Shown in pieces: positions 44,802-54,926 of a DNA stretch of 64,000 nt. The stretch is from positions 207,202,787 through 207,266,786 of the forward strand of contig OZ005742.1 in assembly GCA_963930735.1 (NCBI GenBank), read 5' to 3'. The position numbers were made by a program, and so were the translations under genes. Position 1 is the stretch's first letter, and each line of letters starts with the position of its first letter. Under the pieces are notes generated by a model. It was given only the letters and a program-made list of their open reading frames with translations, did not search any database and was not told where the DNA came from. This stretch comes from Dioctria linearis. Its lineage: Eukaryota > Arthropoda > Insecta > Diptera > Asilidae.

Positions 44802-45244
44802 TGTTGCGAGCGTGGTCTTTGGTTCGTTTTTTAAAACACAATATTAGATATTTAATGTACAAGTTCTTTATTTCACTCTAATCATATAAAATTGACAAAC
44901 ATTCATTTAATCAACTCAACTCTAATTATCGCTAATACTGTACTTTCAATTATCGCAATTCAATTACAACACCTTCGCTTCTTTATTACTTTCGCTTGTT
45001 AACACTCCAACGTCTAAGACCTGCTCCTTTTCTGGCGGTGACAACTGTTACATTTATACCCTAGAAACTCTCCAGATTATTCTGGAGTGTTCTATTTCAG
45101 AAGCTTCTTGACTGTTCTATTCATGCCCAGCATTCTATTCCGGAACCTTCTTGTAGATTCCATAATCATTTCTCCGAACCTGAAGTCGTTTATTCTCCAT
45201 TGGTAGTTGATGTCACCAGTTGTCTCTTTCTATTGCACGTAACA
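44802..45244 (-). repeat. 3' LTR of element B (right)
   Basis: 443 bp, on the minus strand from TGTTACGTGC to CTCGCAACA. It is adjacent to the purine tract at 45245-45257. Confidence 0.9.
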
Positions 45245-45255
45245 CTGCCCCCTTC

Positions 45256-45594
45256 TTAAACTTGTTCGTCCCGAACAACAGGTGGTTTACGGTCTTGATG
45301 CTCGTAGTATTGACACAAGCGATCCAGATGGACGATTTTTCGTTTGCCTCCTGTACCACGTTGAATCCTGTATACTACGTCATTTATTCTAATTACTACT
45401 GAATACGGCCCCTCCCACTGTTGTTGTGATTTTGGAGAGCATCCCTTATGTCGGTTCGGGTTGTATAGCCACACAAGATCACCTTCATTGAATCCTGCTG
45501 AATTCGCATGTAAGTCATAGCGGGTCCTCATGCGATGGGTACTTACTGATAATTTCGCCCCCGTGGCCCCCTGTACATCAGCTCTCCGTTTCAA
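45256..45594 (-). pseudogene. Element B integrase C-terminal domain (right)
   Basis: The frame has RTRYDLHAN, GDLVWLYNPN and WEGPYSVVIRINDVVYRI, a GPY/F module of gypsy integrases, then the tail to a stop near the purine tract. A stop separates it from the zinc-finger frame. Confidence 0.8.
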
Positions 45595-45609
45595 TGGGGC
45601 TCTGACATT

Positions 45610-46047
45610 TCACTTATACATTTCCTTTCTGCTGCTACGTGGCGTCCCTTTGTAAGAAGCACACACAGTGCATCTGTGACACCACTTCTCTACAACCTCC
45701 CGCATATGTAGCCAATAAAACATTTCTCGTATTTTAGAAATTGTTATATTCACTCCCAAATGTTCTCCAGATGCTCCACGATGCATTTTACCTAGAACAT
45801 CGTTGACCTTTGATGCCGGCACGACTATTTGCATTCGGAACGATTTACCGTTAGGCGCTTCCCACTTGTGTCTTAATATACTGCATTCAACATGAAGTGA
45901 ATTCCATTGAGCCCAGTAGCTTTTCAGCTTTTCACTCATCCTCGAAATTCTTTCCATTTTGGATTTTCTATGTCTGCTTTCCAAGCAAGAATAGGCGATA
46001 TGTCCGGATCTTCTCGTTGCGCTGTTCGCAAACTCTCTATGTCCCAA
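45610..46047 (-). pseudogene. Element B integrase zinc finger (right)
   Basis: KSYWAQWNSL is followed by the HHCC finger HRGASGEHLG...WCHRCTVC. It is joined directly to the C-terminal segment; the catalytic core is absent. A frameshift near 45940 separates it from the gag frame. Confidence 0.8.
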
Positions 46048-47789
46048 CCTGTTGATGGCTCCACAGTTCCCAACTGTATAGTAGCTGTTTCCTCATTTCC
46101 TTTCTCCCAGCCGTAATGCTTACATTCAGGTTCCCATTGACGTTGTACCAACGCTTCTGCATTTCCATGGATACGTCCTTTCCTGTGTTGGCTCTCAAAG
46201 CCATAAGGTTGGATTCTAGTCTCCCTAAGAATAGGTTGCTCTCTGGCTCGCCAACTTGGACATTCTTCTCTCCCTTTCTTTTCTGTTGATTCCTTTGGAC
46301 GGCGTTTCCTGCAGTCGCTTTGAAGGTGTCCCAGTTTATTACAATCCCAACATCGAAGAGCACTACGTGAAGGGGTGCTCAGTGATAACTGCAATCTATT
46401 GCAAGTCTGCTGCTCAGCTCGATATTTTTGCAATTCCACTGTCCTCTCTTCATCGAGAGATTCTACTCGTCGGCGTTTTCTGCAGTCTCTTTGTAGGTGT
46501 GCTGGTCTATTACAATTCCAGCATCGAAGGATACCACGAAAAAGTGAGCACTGGGATGACTGAATTCTATTACAAGTACATTCGTCCACCGAAATGTCTC
46601 TCATTCGTACTGCACTCCGCGGAGCTTGTCTGGCGGATTCATACACTAATGCATAGGCTAGTGCTTCTGCTGTTGATTTCCTTCCTGCTAGCCTTAACGG
46701 TTTTAGTAAACTTTGATCTGCAATAGCGTTCACAAATGCCTCTGTCGCCACTTCGTTGAGAAAATCCGCATTCACGCTGGAGTATGAAAGTTTCGCTAAT
46801 CTTTCTACATCTGCCTGCAGTTGTTGTAGTGATTCGCCATGTTTTTGAATCCTGTTGCATAACTGTAGGCGATATACTTGCTGCATGTGCTCATCTCCGT
46901 AACGTAATTCTATCGCCTGTACTAATGAAGAGTAATTACGTTGATTTTCAATCGGTACAGTTTGTAAGAGTTCTGACGCAGGACCTCGAAGTGTTAACAC
47001 TAGAGCTATAGCTTTGTCTTCATCATTCCATACATTTACCACTGAAGCTGCCTCGAATTGTCTTTTGGAGATATGCCACGAATTTTGTCCATCAAATATT
47101 GAAGCTTTCATTCTACCTGCTCCGGATATTTCAGCTGCTACGTTTAGAGGCTGACGATGCTTTATTCTTTCCAGATCTGCTTTAACGTTTTCCAGTTGCT
47201 CCGCGACTCTTTGTTGAACTTCCGAAACCTTTTGTTGAAATTCCTGCTCAATTCCTTCAATTTTCAAATTTTGTTCTTCTAAAGAACTTTTTAGAAAATT
47301 TTTCTGATCCTCCAAACGAGTTTCTAGACAATTCTCCAGAGAACTGTTTTGTTCGTCCAACCTCGTTTCCATAGATTTCTTATGCTCATCTAACCGGGAT
47401 TCCAGAAAATTCTTTTGTTTAACAAAAGCATTCTTTTGTTCGTCCATAGATTTCTTCTGTTCATCTAAACGGGATTCCAGAGAATTATTTTGTTCCTCGA
47501 GAGAATTCTTGTGTTCATCGAGAGAATTCTTTTGTTCATCAGAACGGGCTCCCATTTTGCTCATTAAAGTACTCAAAAGCTGTTCCATTTTCATCTCAGG
47601 CTCTTCTTCAAAATCGGTTCCTTCCAAGTTCCCTTCGAAAACAAATGTCTCAGGATTCTTTCCTACCTCTATCAAAGCTTGTCTAAGTCGCTCGACTAGA
47701 ACTTTCTTTGTACCTGTCGTTTGTAATGACCGGTTCCCTAGCTCCGTTTTCAAATCCTGTATGCGAAGCTCCTCCAATTTGCGCCCCAT
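45936..47789 (-). CDS. Element B Gag with SAP domain (open frame)
   Basis: 617 residues, ATG at 47789. Residues ~5-40 match the SAP pattern (nucleic-acid-binding helix-extended loop-helix). Residues ~70-190 are a coiled coil made of mixed 7- and 11-residue units. The middle (~215-400) is capsid-like, with the RNYSSLVQAIELRYGD block. Two CCHC knuckles, CWNCNRPAHLQRDC and CWDCNKLGHLQSDC, lie at about 425 and 470. The last ~35 residues (ESLRTAQREDPDISPIL) come from the linker before integrase: gag is fused across the deletion of PR, RT and RNase H. It would make a Gag-like product if expressed, but not the enzymes. Confidence 0.85.
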   Translation of the reverse strand: MGRKLEELRIQDLKTELGNRSLQTTGTKKVLVERLRQALIEVGKNPETFVFEGNLEGTDFEEEPEMKMEQLLSTLMSKMGARSDEQKNSLDEHKNSLEEQNNSLESRLDEQKKSMDEQKNAFVKQKNFLESRLDEHKKSMETRLDEQNSSLENCLETRLEDQKNFLKSSLEEQNLKIEGIEQEFQQKVSEVQQRVAEQLENVKADLERIKHRQPLNVAAEISGAGRMKASIFDGQNSWHISKRQFEAASVVNVWNDEDKAIALVLTLRGPASELLQTVPIENQRNYSSLVQAIELRYGDEHMQQVYRLQLCNRIQKHGESLQQLQADVERLAKLSYSSVNADFLNEVATEAFVNAIADQSLLKPLRLAGRKSTAEALAYALVYESARQAPRSAVRMRDISVDECTCNRIQSSQCSLFRGILRCWNCNRPAHLQRDCRKRRRVESLDEERTVELQKYRAEQQTCNRLQLSLSTPSRSALRCWDCNKLGHLQSDCRKRRPKESTEKKGREECPSWRAREQPILRETRIQPYGFESQHRKGRIHGNAEALVQRQWEPECKHYGWEKGNEETATIQLGTVEPSTGWDIESLRTAQREDPDISPILAWKADIENPKWKEFRG

Positions 47790-47938
47790 TACTGTAGTAA
47801 TTCACTCACAGTTGAATATAAATTATTTTCCAGAACTTTTAAAATTTAACACAATTCCACAAAATTAATCACACTTTTAATTTTTCAGTCAATTGCCACA
47901 ACTTTATATCTCAAATTTATTTCACTTCTGACACCAGT

Positions 47939-48382
47939 TGTTGCGAGCGTGGTCTTTGGTTCGTTATTTGAAACACAATATTAGATATTTAATGTACAAG
48001 TTCTTTATTTCACTCTAATCATATAAAATTCACAAACATTCATTTAATAATCTCAACTCTAATTATCGCTAATACTGTACTTTCAATTATCGCAATCCAA
48101 TTACAACACCTTCGCTTCTTTATTACTTTCGCTTGTTAACACGGCAACGTCTAAGACAAGACTGCTTTTCTGGCGGTGACAACTGTTATATTTGTACCCT
48201 AGAAACTCTCCAGATTATTCTGGAGTGCTCTATTCCAGAAGCTTCTTGATTGTTCTATTCATTCTCAGCATTCTATTCCTGAACCTTCCTGTAGATTCCA
48301 TAATCATTTCTCCGAACCTGAAGTCGTTTATTCTTAATTGCCAGTAGATGTCACCAGTTGTCTCTTTCTATTGTATGTAACA
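47939..48382 (-). repeat. 5' LTR of element B (right)
   Basis: 444 bp, on the minus strand from TGTTACATAC to CTCGCAACA. The primer site lies next to it (47923-47937). Confidence 0.9.
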
Positions 48383-48662
48383 ATATATATCATAAACTAA
48401 ATTCTAATATAAGTATTCCTGAGTTGGTATCCAATTCGGATGTTTAACGTGCTCCAATTTCACCTTTTTCCCTGTTCAAATTTATAAGAATATTCAATGT
48501 AAATAGTACGCTGGCAAGCAAAGATAAATTACCTGATATGAAACGTCGAGAGCGTATTCAAACAAATTTTAAATTTAAGCTACCTCCAGCGTCCAATCCG
48601 TGAATAACAACCCCTTACGCAACAAGTTATTGCCATACTAGAAAAAAAATCAATATTAATAA
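48383..48662 (-). repeat. Duplicated flank of element B (right)
   Basis: Matches 12180-12419 in inverted orientation, for example around GTATCCAATTCGGATGT. About 50 bp near 48595 are extra here. It proves that the two B copies were duplicated together with their flanks. Confidence 0.75.
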
Positions 48663-49158
48663 TTTTGTTCAAGAAAGAATTTTTTTAGCAAAAGCTAAAA
48701 AATGTTCTATTTTGTTATATCATTACATAACTCATTAATTTTTGGTGACAAGTTTCAAGTCTTGGTTTGACTCATCAACAGGTACCAAATAGCGAAATTG
48801 GGTGATTTGAAAAACAAATGAAAAAATGAAAAAAAGAAGGAAGAAATGAAAAGTTTGAGAAAAATAGAAAAAACAACTTTTTTATTTATTAAAAAAATGT
48901 AAAAATTTTTTTAAAGAAGCAGATTCATTCGAAGCGAATCGAACCTGTATACGCCACGCAGCGGGCTGAAAAATAAAAAAGAAAAAGGAAGAAGAAGAAG
49001 CGTTTCGTGTCAGAAGAAAACCTTCCACTCATCGGTGCAGCTTGGTTTTCTGCCTGCTGCACACGCTTGAAAATAGATCAAACTGATCTCTTCTCATATA
49101 AACTCAGAATATATTCTGGGTGTGAATTATATGAGGAAAAAACACTGCTATACGAGCC
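48663..49158 (+). repeat. Family F repeat, copy 1 (longer version)
   Basis: Contains the F interior (AGCAAAAGCTAAAAAATGTTC ... CATCAACAGGTC ... GAAGCGAATCGAACC ... CTATACGAGCCC), also present at 54446-54926 and 57480-57960. The start is truncated. Confidence 0.7.
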
Positions 49159-49528
49159 CAGGAGGAAAAATAAATAAAAATATTACTCTTTTTGGACTTT
49201 TTACCGGGTTAAACTTAATTTCGTTCAAGAAAGAATTTTTTGGGATTCTCCGGTATATAGCAAAAGCTAAAAAAATGTTCTAATTTGTTATTTCATCACA
49301 CAACTCATTCATTTTTGGTGACAAGTTTCAAGTCTTGGTTTGACTCATCAACAGGTCCCATATAGCGAAATTGGGTGATTTGAAAAACAAATGAAAAAAT
49401 GAAAAAAGAACATTTTTAAGCTTTTACTATATACCGGAGAATCCCAAAAAATTCTTTCTTGAACAAAATTAAGTTTAACCCGATAAAAAGTCCAAAAAGA
49501 GTAATCTTTTTATTTATTTTTCCTCCTG
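49159..49528. mobile_element. Family F element with ~120-bp terminal inverted repeats
   Basis: 370 bp. The left end CAGGAGGAAAAATAAATA (49159) is matched by its reverse complement at 49408-49528, ending CCTCCTG. The inverted repeats are about 120 bp and nearly perfect. The interior is short and non-coding, which suits a MITE-like DNA element. I found no clear target duplication and cannot assign a superfamily. It is nested against the longer F copy on its left. Confidence 0.75.
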
Positions 49529-49539
49529 TTGTTTCCATG

Positions 49540-49770
49540 AATCAAAACTTTTTCTATAAAATGTATAATAATTCACAAAAATTCTTTTCTGACGATATGG
49601 CTTTCACACTGGACTTTTTCCGATTCTCTGGTGAATCATCTCGGGCCTTTTTTTTTGTTGGCCGCTCGATTGCTAGCAGTCCTTCGCTGCCAGGTTCGCA
49701 GAAATTTCCTCGGCAGGGTTCACTGACATCTTTTGGTTATTTGGGGGTCCCCACTCAGATAACACATATA
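49540..49770 (+). repeat. Duplicated flank of D-type LTR (copy 2)
   Basis: Inverted equivalent of 9590-9823 and direct equivalent of 60480-60719. It ends with CAGATAACACATATA just before the LTR. Confidence 0.75.
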
Positions 49771-50085
49771 TGTGGAATCCAGATATCCGAAAATGATACC
49801 GCAATGTCCATGTTAACATTTACCACACATCGGACTACACTAGTCAAGTGTAACAACACAGCAGACTGAAAATCATCAGCGGCACCACCACGACGAGAGA
49901 GTAACAACGAGCATCAAGATCGAGAGACACGTCACTGGTTGTGGAACCGACAACGAGGCAACAATACAAGGAACAATTTATATTTAAGTTTATATTAAAA
50001 CGTTTTTCTTTAATGTACTTTGAAGTATCCTTCGGGAAGTTTTTAGTATAACAATCACCCCTTTTTTCATATTTCGTATCCCACA
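49771..50085 (+). repeat. D-type LTR (copy 2)
   Basis: 315 bp, TGTGGAATCC ... GTATCCCACA. Followed by the tRNA-Pro-like primer site. Confidence 0.85.
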
Positions 50086-50087
50086 AA

Positions 50088-50105
50088 TGGGGGCTCAACC
50101 GGGAT
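50088..50105 (+). promoter_or_regulatory. Primer binding site after D LTR (copy 2)
   Basis: TGGGGGCTCAACCGGGAT, identical to the site of gypsy A. Confidence 0.7.
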
Positions 50106-53100
50106 ATAAAGTGATGTAAAAGTGAAAAACGAATTGTGTACTTGTGAAGAAACTGATACAGTACGCGAAATTAGAAAAGTAAAACACCAATTAAGGACGA
50201 CGAGAAAGAGCATCAAAGAGTTCCAAAGACGAAAACTGAAAAAAAGTAAATTTGGAAAAAATATCGAGTAATTTCCACAAGCTTCTGCAAATCGAATGCA
50301 TCAAACGGTTCCTCAGCAGTCATTATAAGTTGTACTTTTACCGCTAAATTGCCTATACCTCGCTCTTTTTAACTTGCGCTGAATACGTACTAAAGTCATT
50401 TCTTTCAGATCACGCTTGCCGTTACAGCTGCACATATACCATAACGTTGATCAGTCATAGAGAATGGCGTGAACGTGATATAAAACTAGTGCTCACACTT
50501 TCGCTACTTGTAATCTTGGCAGAAGTAGAATTCTGACATACGGTCATCGCATCAATCACTGGAAGGAGATCTGCAAGACAACGCTCTTCGTTGGTGGTGG
50601 TGTCTGCAAACTCAGCAAGTGGAAAGTGGAATACACCGATGCTTTTAATATTAGGCGATAATTCCATTCAGCGGATGAGTATTCTATATAGATGACAGAA
50701 TCATGTCATGGCAGGTGCGTGAGAACTTTTAATGTTTGCAGAACAAATATAACACGACAAATTTTTAAGTGATACAAATATTTTTAAAAAGAGAATATTG
50801 TGACTAATTATGAGATGACAAATTTTTGCGTGATACCGATATTTTTTTAAAGAGAATATTATGATATTAATTTTGATATAGTTAAGTGAATAAGATTAAC
50901 TATAAATTATCGTAATTTTCCTGCAAAAAGTGGCTATCCACTGACAAAGCTTAGAGGAGATTCGACTAGATACGCCGAAGTAAATAAAATAGTTGAGTTT
51001 CTATAGTCAGATAATACATATATGTAGACGTTCATCGACGACACTAGCTAAAAGCTACAGTCTGTCTCGCGCTACATTGGGTATTGAGCTCCTCACTGTG
51101 GGGTGTGTGGCTAGATTCGCAACACTGCCCCCTTCTGAAGACTTAAAGTTCCATCTGTGTACCTGTAATTAGGAAACATAAAGTCGTATTCTATTCCATA
51201 GTAAAATAAGAAAAAATAAAAAAATCAAGACTTATTCCATCCTAATGGTTTGCGGGTTCCCAAAGGATTCTGTACATGCTTCTGGCGTACTGTAGCACTA
51301 GTGGGTTCTTGCTGATTAGGTTACCTTCTAAAGAGAGGGTTAATAATCCAATTCACAAGCTTAACTCTTTACCATTTATTTATTCACATTGCTATTATTT
51401 CTATTCTTACAGCTAGCGGTGACTCGCCCTTACTCTCCTGGGATTTACAAAGGCTGCCGACAGCTCTGTGTCCCCAGTGGGCATTCACCAAATCAATTTA
51501 ATGACTTTTTGAATTCATTAATAGCCACCCATATAATCGTTGTTCAAGTTGGTATAACGTGTTGCGCAAAAGTGTGTGTTGGTTAATTCATTTAACAAGA
51601 TTAGTAATAGCCACCGGTTCACTGGCCATTCCCTCATTGAGCCAATGGTGAAGGCGTGCGTTTTCTTCAGGGAAAGATAGACCACATAATCGAGTCTCCG
51701 AGAGGAGAGCAAAGAGGGATTCTTAGTTAAACCTATCATCGCTTAGCCGCACCGTTCTTCGAATTCGCAAGAGATTTCGATGAATTTCGATTAATAATAA
51801 AAATAATTGCCTCCAATGCTCAAAAAAAAAGAACTTAATGCTAGAACTATTGCTATGGGGTAACTCGCCTGCTCCAACGTTGTACTATGCTGAGATTTCT
51901 TTCGAAACACCATAGTTCTAGTCACATGCACATATTTGATAAGCTTACGTTTTTTTTCTATGAAAACGGAAAGTTGACTCATTTCATTTACTCCTAAGTC
52001 AAGTATAGGACAGCACATGATTGCATCTACGGCTCAGAGTAGGTGCAAACTCCGCTGCCGTATCTTTTTTTTTTCTTTTTTTTATTTTCATATTATCCGT
52101 CCGAAGACGTCGTCCTTTTTCATTTCTCTAAATTTTTTTTGTGGCATCTTTTGCGCTATTCGCGGTATCTTCGGAAGGGTGCGCTCCCGTTAGCTATACG
52201 CAGAGATCTTTCGCCCAAATGCAGTAACATTCTACTGTTCCTATCGATATGACCTATGAATTTGTAGTTCATCCAGCCATTCGAGTATTCCAGCGTCTAT
52301 TAATCGGTTTCGTTCCTTCCATGTAACCTCGAGAGTGTTGGCTCCCGCTGTCCACATACCACATCCTTCGTGTATGGCGGTCTTTGGCTATGATTTGGTC
52401 GACTTGGCCTCAGACTTGCGATGTCTTCTTACCAATCGATCTAGGCGCGTCAGATTATTTGCAATCATGTCTTCGACGCATCCTCAAGAAGATATCTCGT
52501 CCATGATGATTTTGAAGTCATGTTTTCGACGCATCCTCAGAAGTGTAGACTTCCGCTAGCTACGTAGAAGATATCTCGTCCATGATAATTATGAAGTAAT
52601 ATCTTCGACGCATCCTCAGAAGTGTAGGCTTCCGCTAGCTGCGTAGAAGATATGTCGTCTATGACGATTCTAAAGCTTAATCGACTTGGCTTCCGACTTG
52701 TGACGTCTTCTAACCATTCGATCGATCAAGCCGCGTCAAATTGAACACACAGATGCGTTATTGATCGTAGAAAAATGGACGCTCTTTAGATCCACTTGGA
52801 GCTTGGGTAATGAGAAGATTCTTTGCATTATTGCATTCATCTTTCTACGATCAGCAGCGCACTATTTCAGCCTCTGGGGAAACTGTTCGTCTATTAGCAA
52901 AAAAAAAATTCTGCGGAGAACAATGTGACTTCCTTTTGTGTTGCTCAAGCATAAAACAGGCTGCTTTGTTTATATGTATTAGTTTTTAGTACATGTGATC
53001 CAATGTTGAGATGTTTCTCGGATAATCAGTTGAAAATTCTGGATCGACAAGACACTCATCAGCAAATGCTCTTTATTGCGCGGCGGTCTGGTGTTGTTGC

Positions 53101-53177
53101 ATGAGTTCATTTGAACCGAGTCCTGCCCGAGATGAATGCTGGGGACATCAGTTGGTTTAGCTATACCTTGTAAATTT
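50106..53177 (+). repeat. Composite unit R, copy 2
   Basis: D leader (50106-51006) joined to family E in the opposite orientation: E LTR edge at 51124, purine tract 51125-51136, then E 3' noncoding DNA. It contains the antisense frame 50455-50667, shortened here by a local deletion. It ends at about 53177, where element B sequence begins. Compare copy 1 and copy 3. Confidence 0.8.
52466..52676 (+). repeat. 79-bp tandem units in unit R (copy 2: one partial, two full)
   Basis: Units start at 52466 (53 bp), 52519 and 52598, each with a TCTTCGACGCATCCTCA-type start. Confidence 0.8.
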
Positions 53178-54440
53178 CTCCAGATGCTCCACGATGCATT
53201 TTACCTAGAACATCGTTGACCTTTGATGCCGGCACGACTATTTGTATTCGGAACGATTTACCGTTAGGCGCTTCCCACTTGTGTTTTAATATACCGCATT
53301 CAACATGAAGAGCATTCCATTGAGCCCAGTAGCTTTTCAGCTAGTTCCCAACTGTATAGTAGCTGTTTTCTCATTTCCTTTCTCCCAGCCGTAATGCTTA
53401 CATTCAGGTTCCCATTGACGTTGTACCAACGCTTCTGCATTTCCATGGATACGTCTTCTCTCCCTTTCTTTTCTGTTGATTCCTTTCGACGGCGTTTCCT
53501 GCAGTCGCTTTGAAGGTGTCCCAGTTTATTACAATCCCAACATCGAATAACACTACGTGAAGGGGTGCTCAGTGATAACTGCAATCTATTGCAAGTCTGC
53601 TGCTCAGCTCGATATTTTTGCAATTCCACTGTCCTCTCTTTATCTAAAGATTCTACTCGTCGGCGTTTTCTTCAGTCTCTTTGTAGGTGTCCTGGTCTAT
53701 TACAATTCCAGCATCGAAGGATACCACGAAAAAGTGAGCTCTGAGATGACTGCATTCTATTACAAGTACATTCGTCCACCGAAATGTCTCTCATTCGTAC
53801 TGCACTCCGCGAAGCTTGTCTGGCGGATTCATACACTAATGCATAGGCTAGTGCTTCTGCTGTTGATTTCCGTCCTGCTAGCCTTAACGCTTTTTGTAAA
53901 CTTTGATCTGCAATAGCGTTCACAAATGCCTCCGTCGCCACTTCGTTGAGAAAATCCGCATTCACGCTGGAGTATGAAAGTTTCGCTAATCTTTTTACAT
54001 CTGCCTGCAGTTGTTGTAGTGATTCGCCATGTTTTTGAATCCTGTTAAGCAACTGTAGGCGATATACTTGCTGCATGTGCTCATCTCCGTAACGTAATTC
54101 TATCGCCTGTAGTAATGAAGAGTAATTACGTTGATTTTCAATCGGTACAGTTTGTAAGAGGTCTGACGCAGGACATCGAAGTGCTAACACTAGAGCTATA
54201 GCTTTGTCTTCATCATTCCATACATTTACCTCTGAAGCTGCCTCGAAATGTCTTTTGGGGATATGCCACGAATTTTGTCTATCAAATATTGAAGCTTTCA
54301 TTCTACCTGCTCCGGATATTTCAGCTGCTACGTTTAGAGGCTGACGATGCTTTATTCTTTCCAGATCTGCTTTAACGTTTTCCAGTTGCTCCGTGACTTT
54401 TTGTTGAACTTCCGAAACCTTTTGTTGAAAGTCCTGCTCC
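53178..54440 (-). pseudogene. Element B fragment (third copy): gag and integrase finger edge
   Basis: Minus-strand sequence matching element B from the integrase finger back into gag, without LTRs. Frames 53300-53629 and 53672-54463 show the capsid-like part and the two knuckles; in the first knuckle the frame breaks after QRD. A deletion near 53340 removes part of the linker. The right end near 54440 joins family F and the left end joins unit R. Confidence 0.8.
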
Positions 54441-54926
54441 TCCTGTTTTTTAGCAAAAGCCAAAAAATGTTCTAATTTGTTATTTCATCACACAACTAAT
54501 TAATTTTTGGTGACAAGTTTCAAGTCTTGGTTTGACTCATCAACAGGTCCCAAATAGCGAAATTGGGTGATTTGAAAAATAGATGAAAAAATGAAAAAAA
54601 GAAGGAAGAAATGAAAAGTTTGAGAAAAATAGAAAAAACAATTTTTTTATTTATTAAAAAAATGCAAACATTTTTTTAAAGAAGCAGATTCATTCGAAGC
54701 GAATCGAACCTGTATACGCCACGCAGCGGGCTGAAAAATAAAGAAGAAAAAGGAACAACAAGAAGCGTTTCGTGTCAGCAGAAAACCTTCCGCTCATCGG
54801 TTCAGCTTGGTTTTCTGCCTGCTGCAGACGCTTGAAAATAGATCAAACTGATCTCTTTTCATATAAACTCAGAATAAATTCTGGGTGTGAATTATATGAG
54901 GAAAAAACACTGCTATACGAGCCCAG
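54441..54926 (+). repeat. Family F repeat, copy 2
   Basis: Interior of F from AGCAAAAGCC to ATACGAGCCC, without the terminal inverted repeats. Confidence 0.7.

Larger units (their letters stand above)
44802..48382 (-). mobile_element. Element B, right copy
   Basis: Inverted partner of 12420-15724, 3.58 kb. 5' LTR 47939-48382, primer site, an open gag of 617 residues, integrase ends and 3' LTR 44802-45244. It lacks PR, RT, RNase H and the integrase core, as the left copy does. Confidence 0.9.

Noticed and set aside
46256..46726. A hydrophobic plus-strand frame of 156 residues, repeated at 13949 and 53557
   Set aside because: It is the antisense shadow of element B gag; its conservation follows from the gag sequence.
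48925..48975. A tRNA gene in family F
   Set aside because: Only a B-box-like stretch is present; the T-arm stem does not pair and no other arms are seen.
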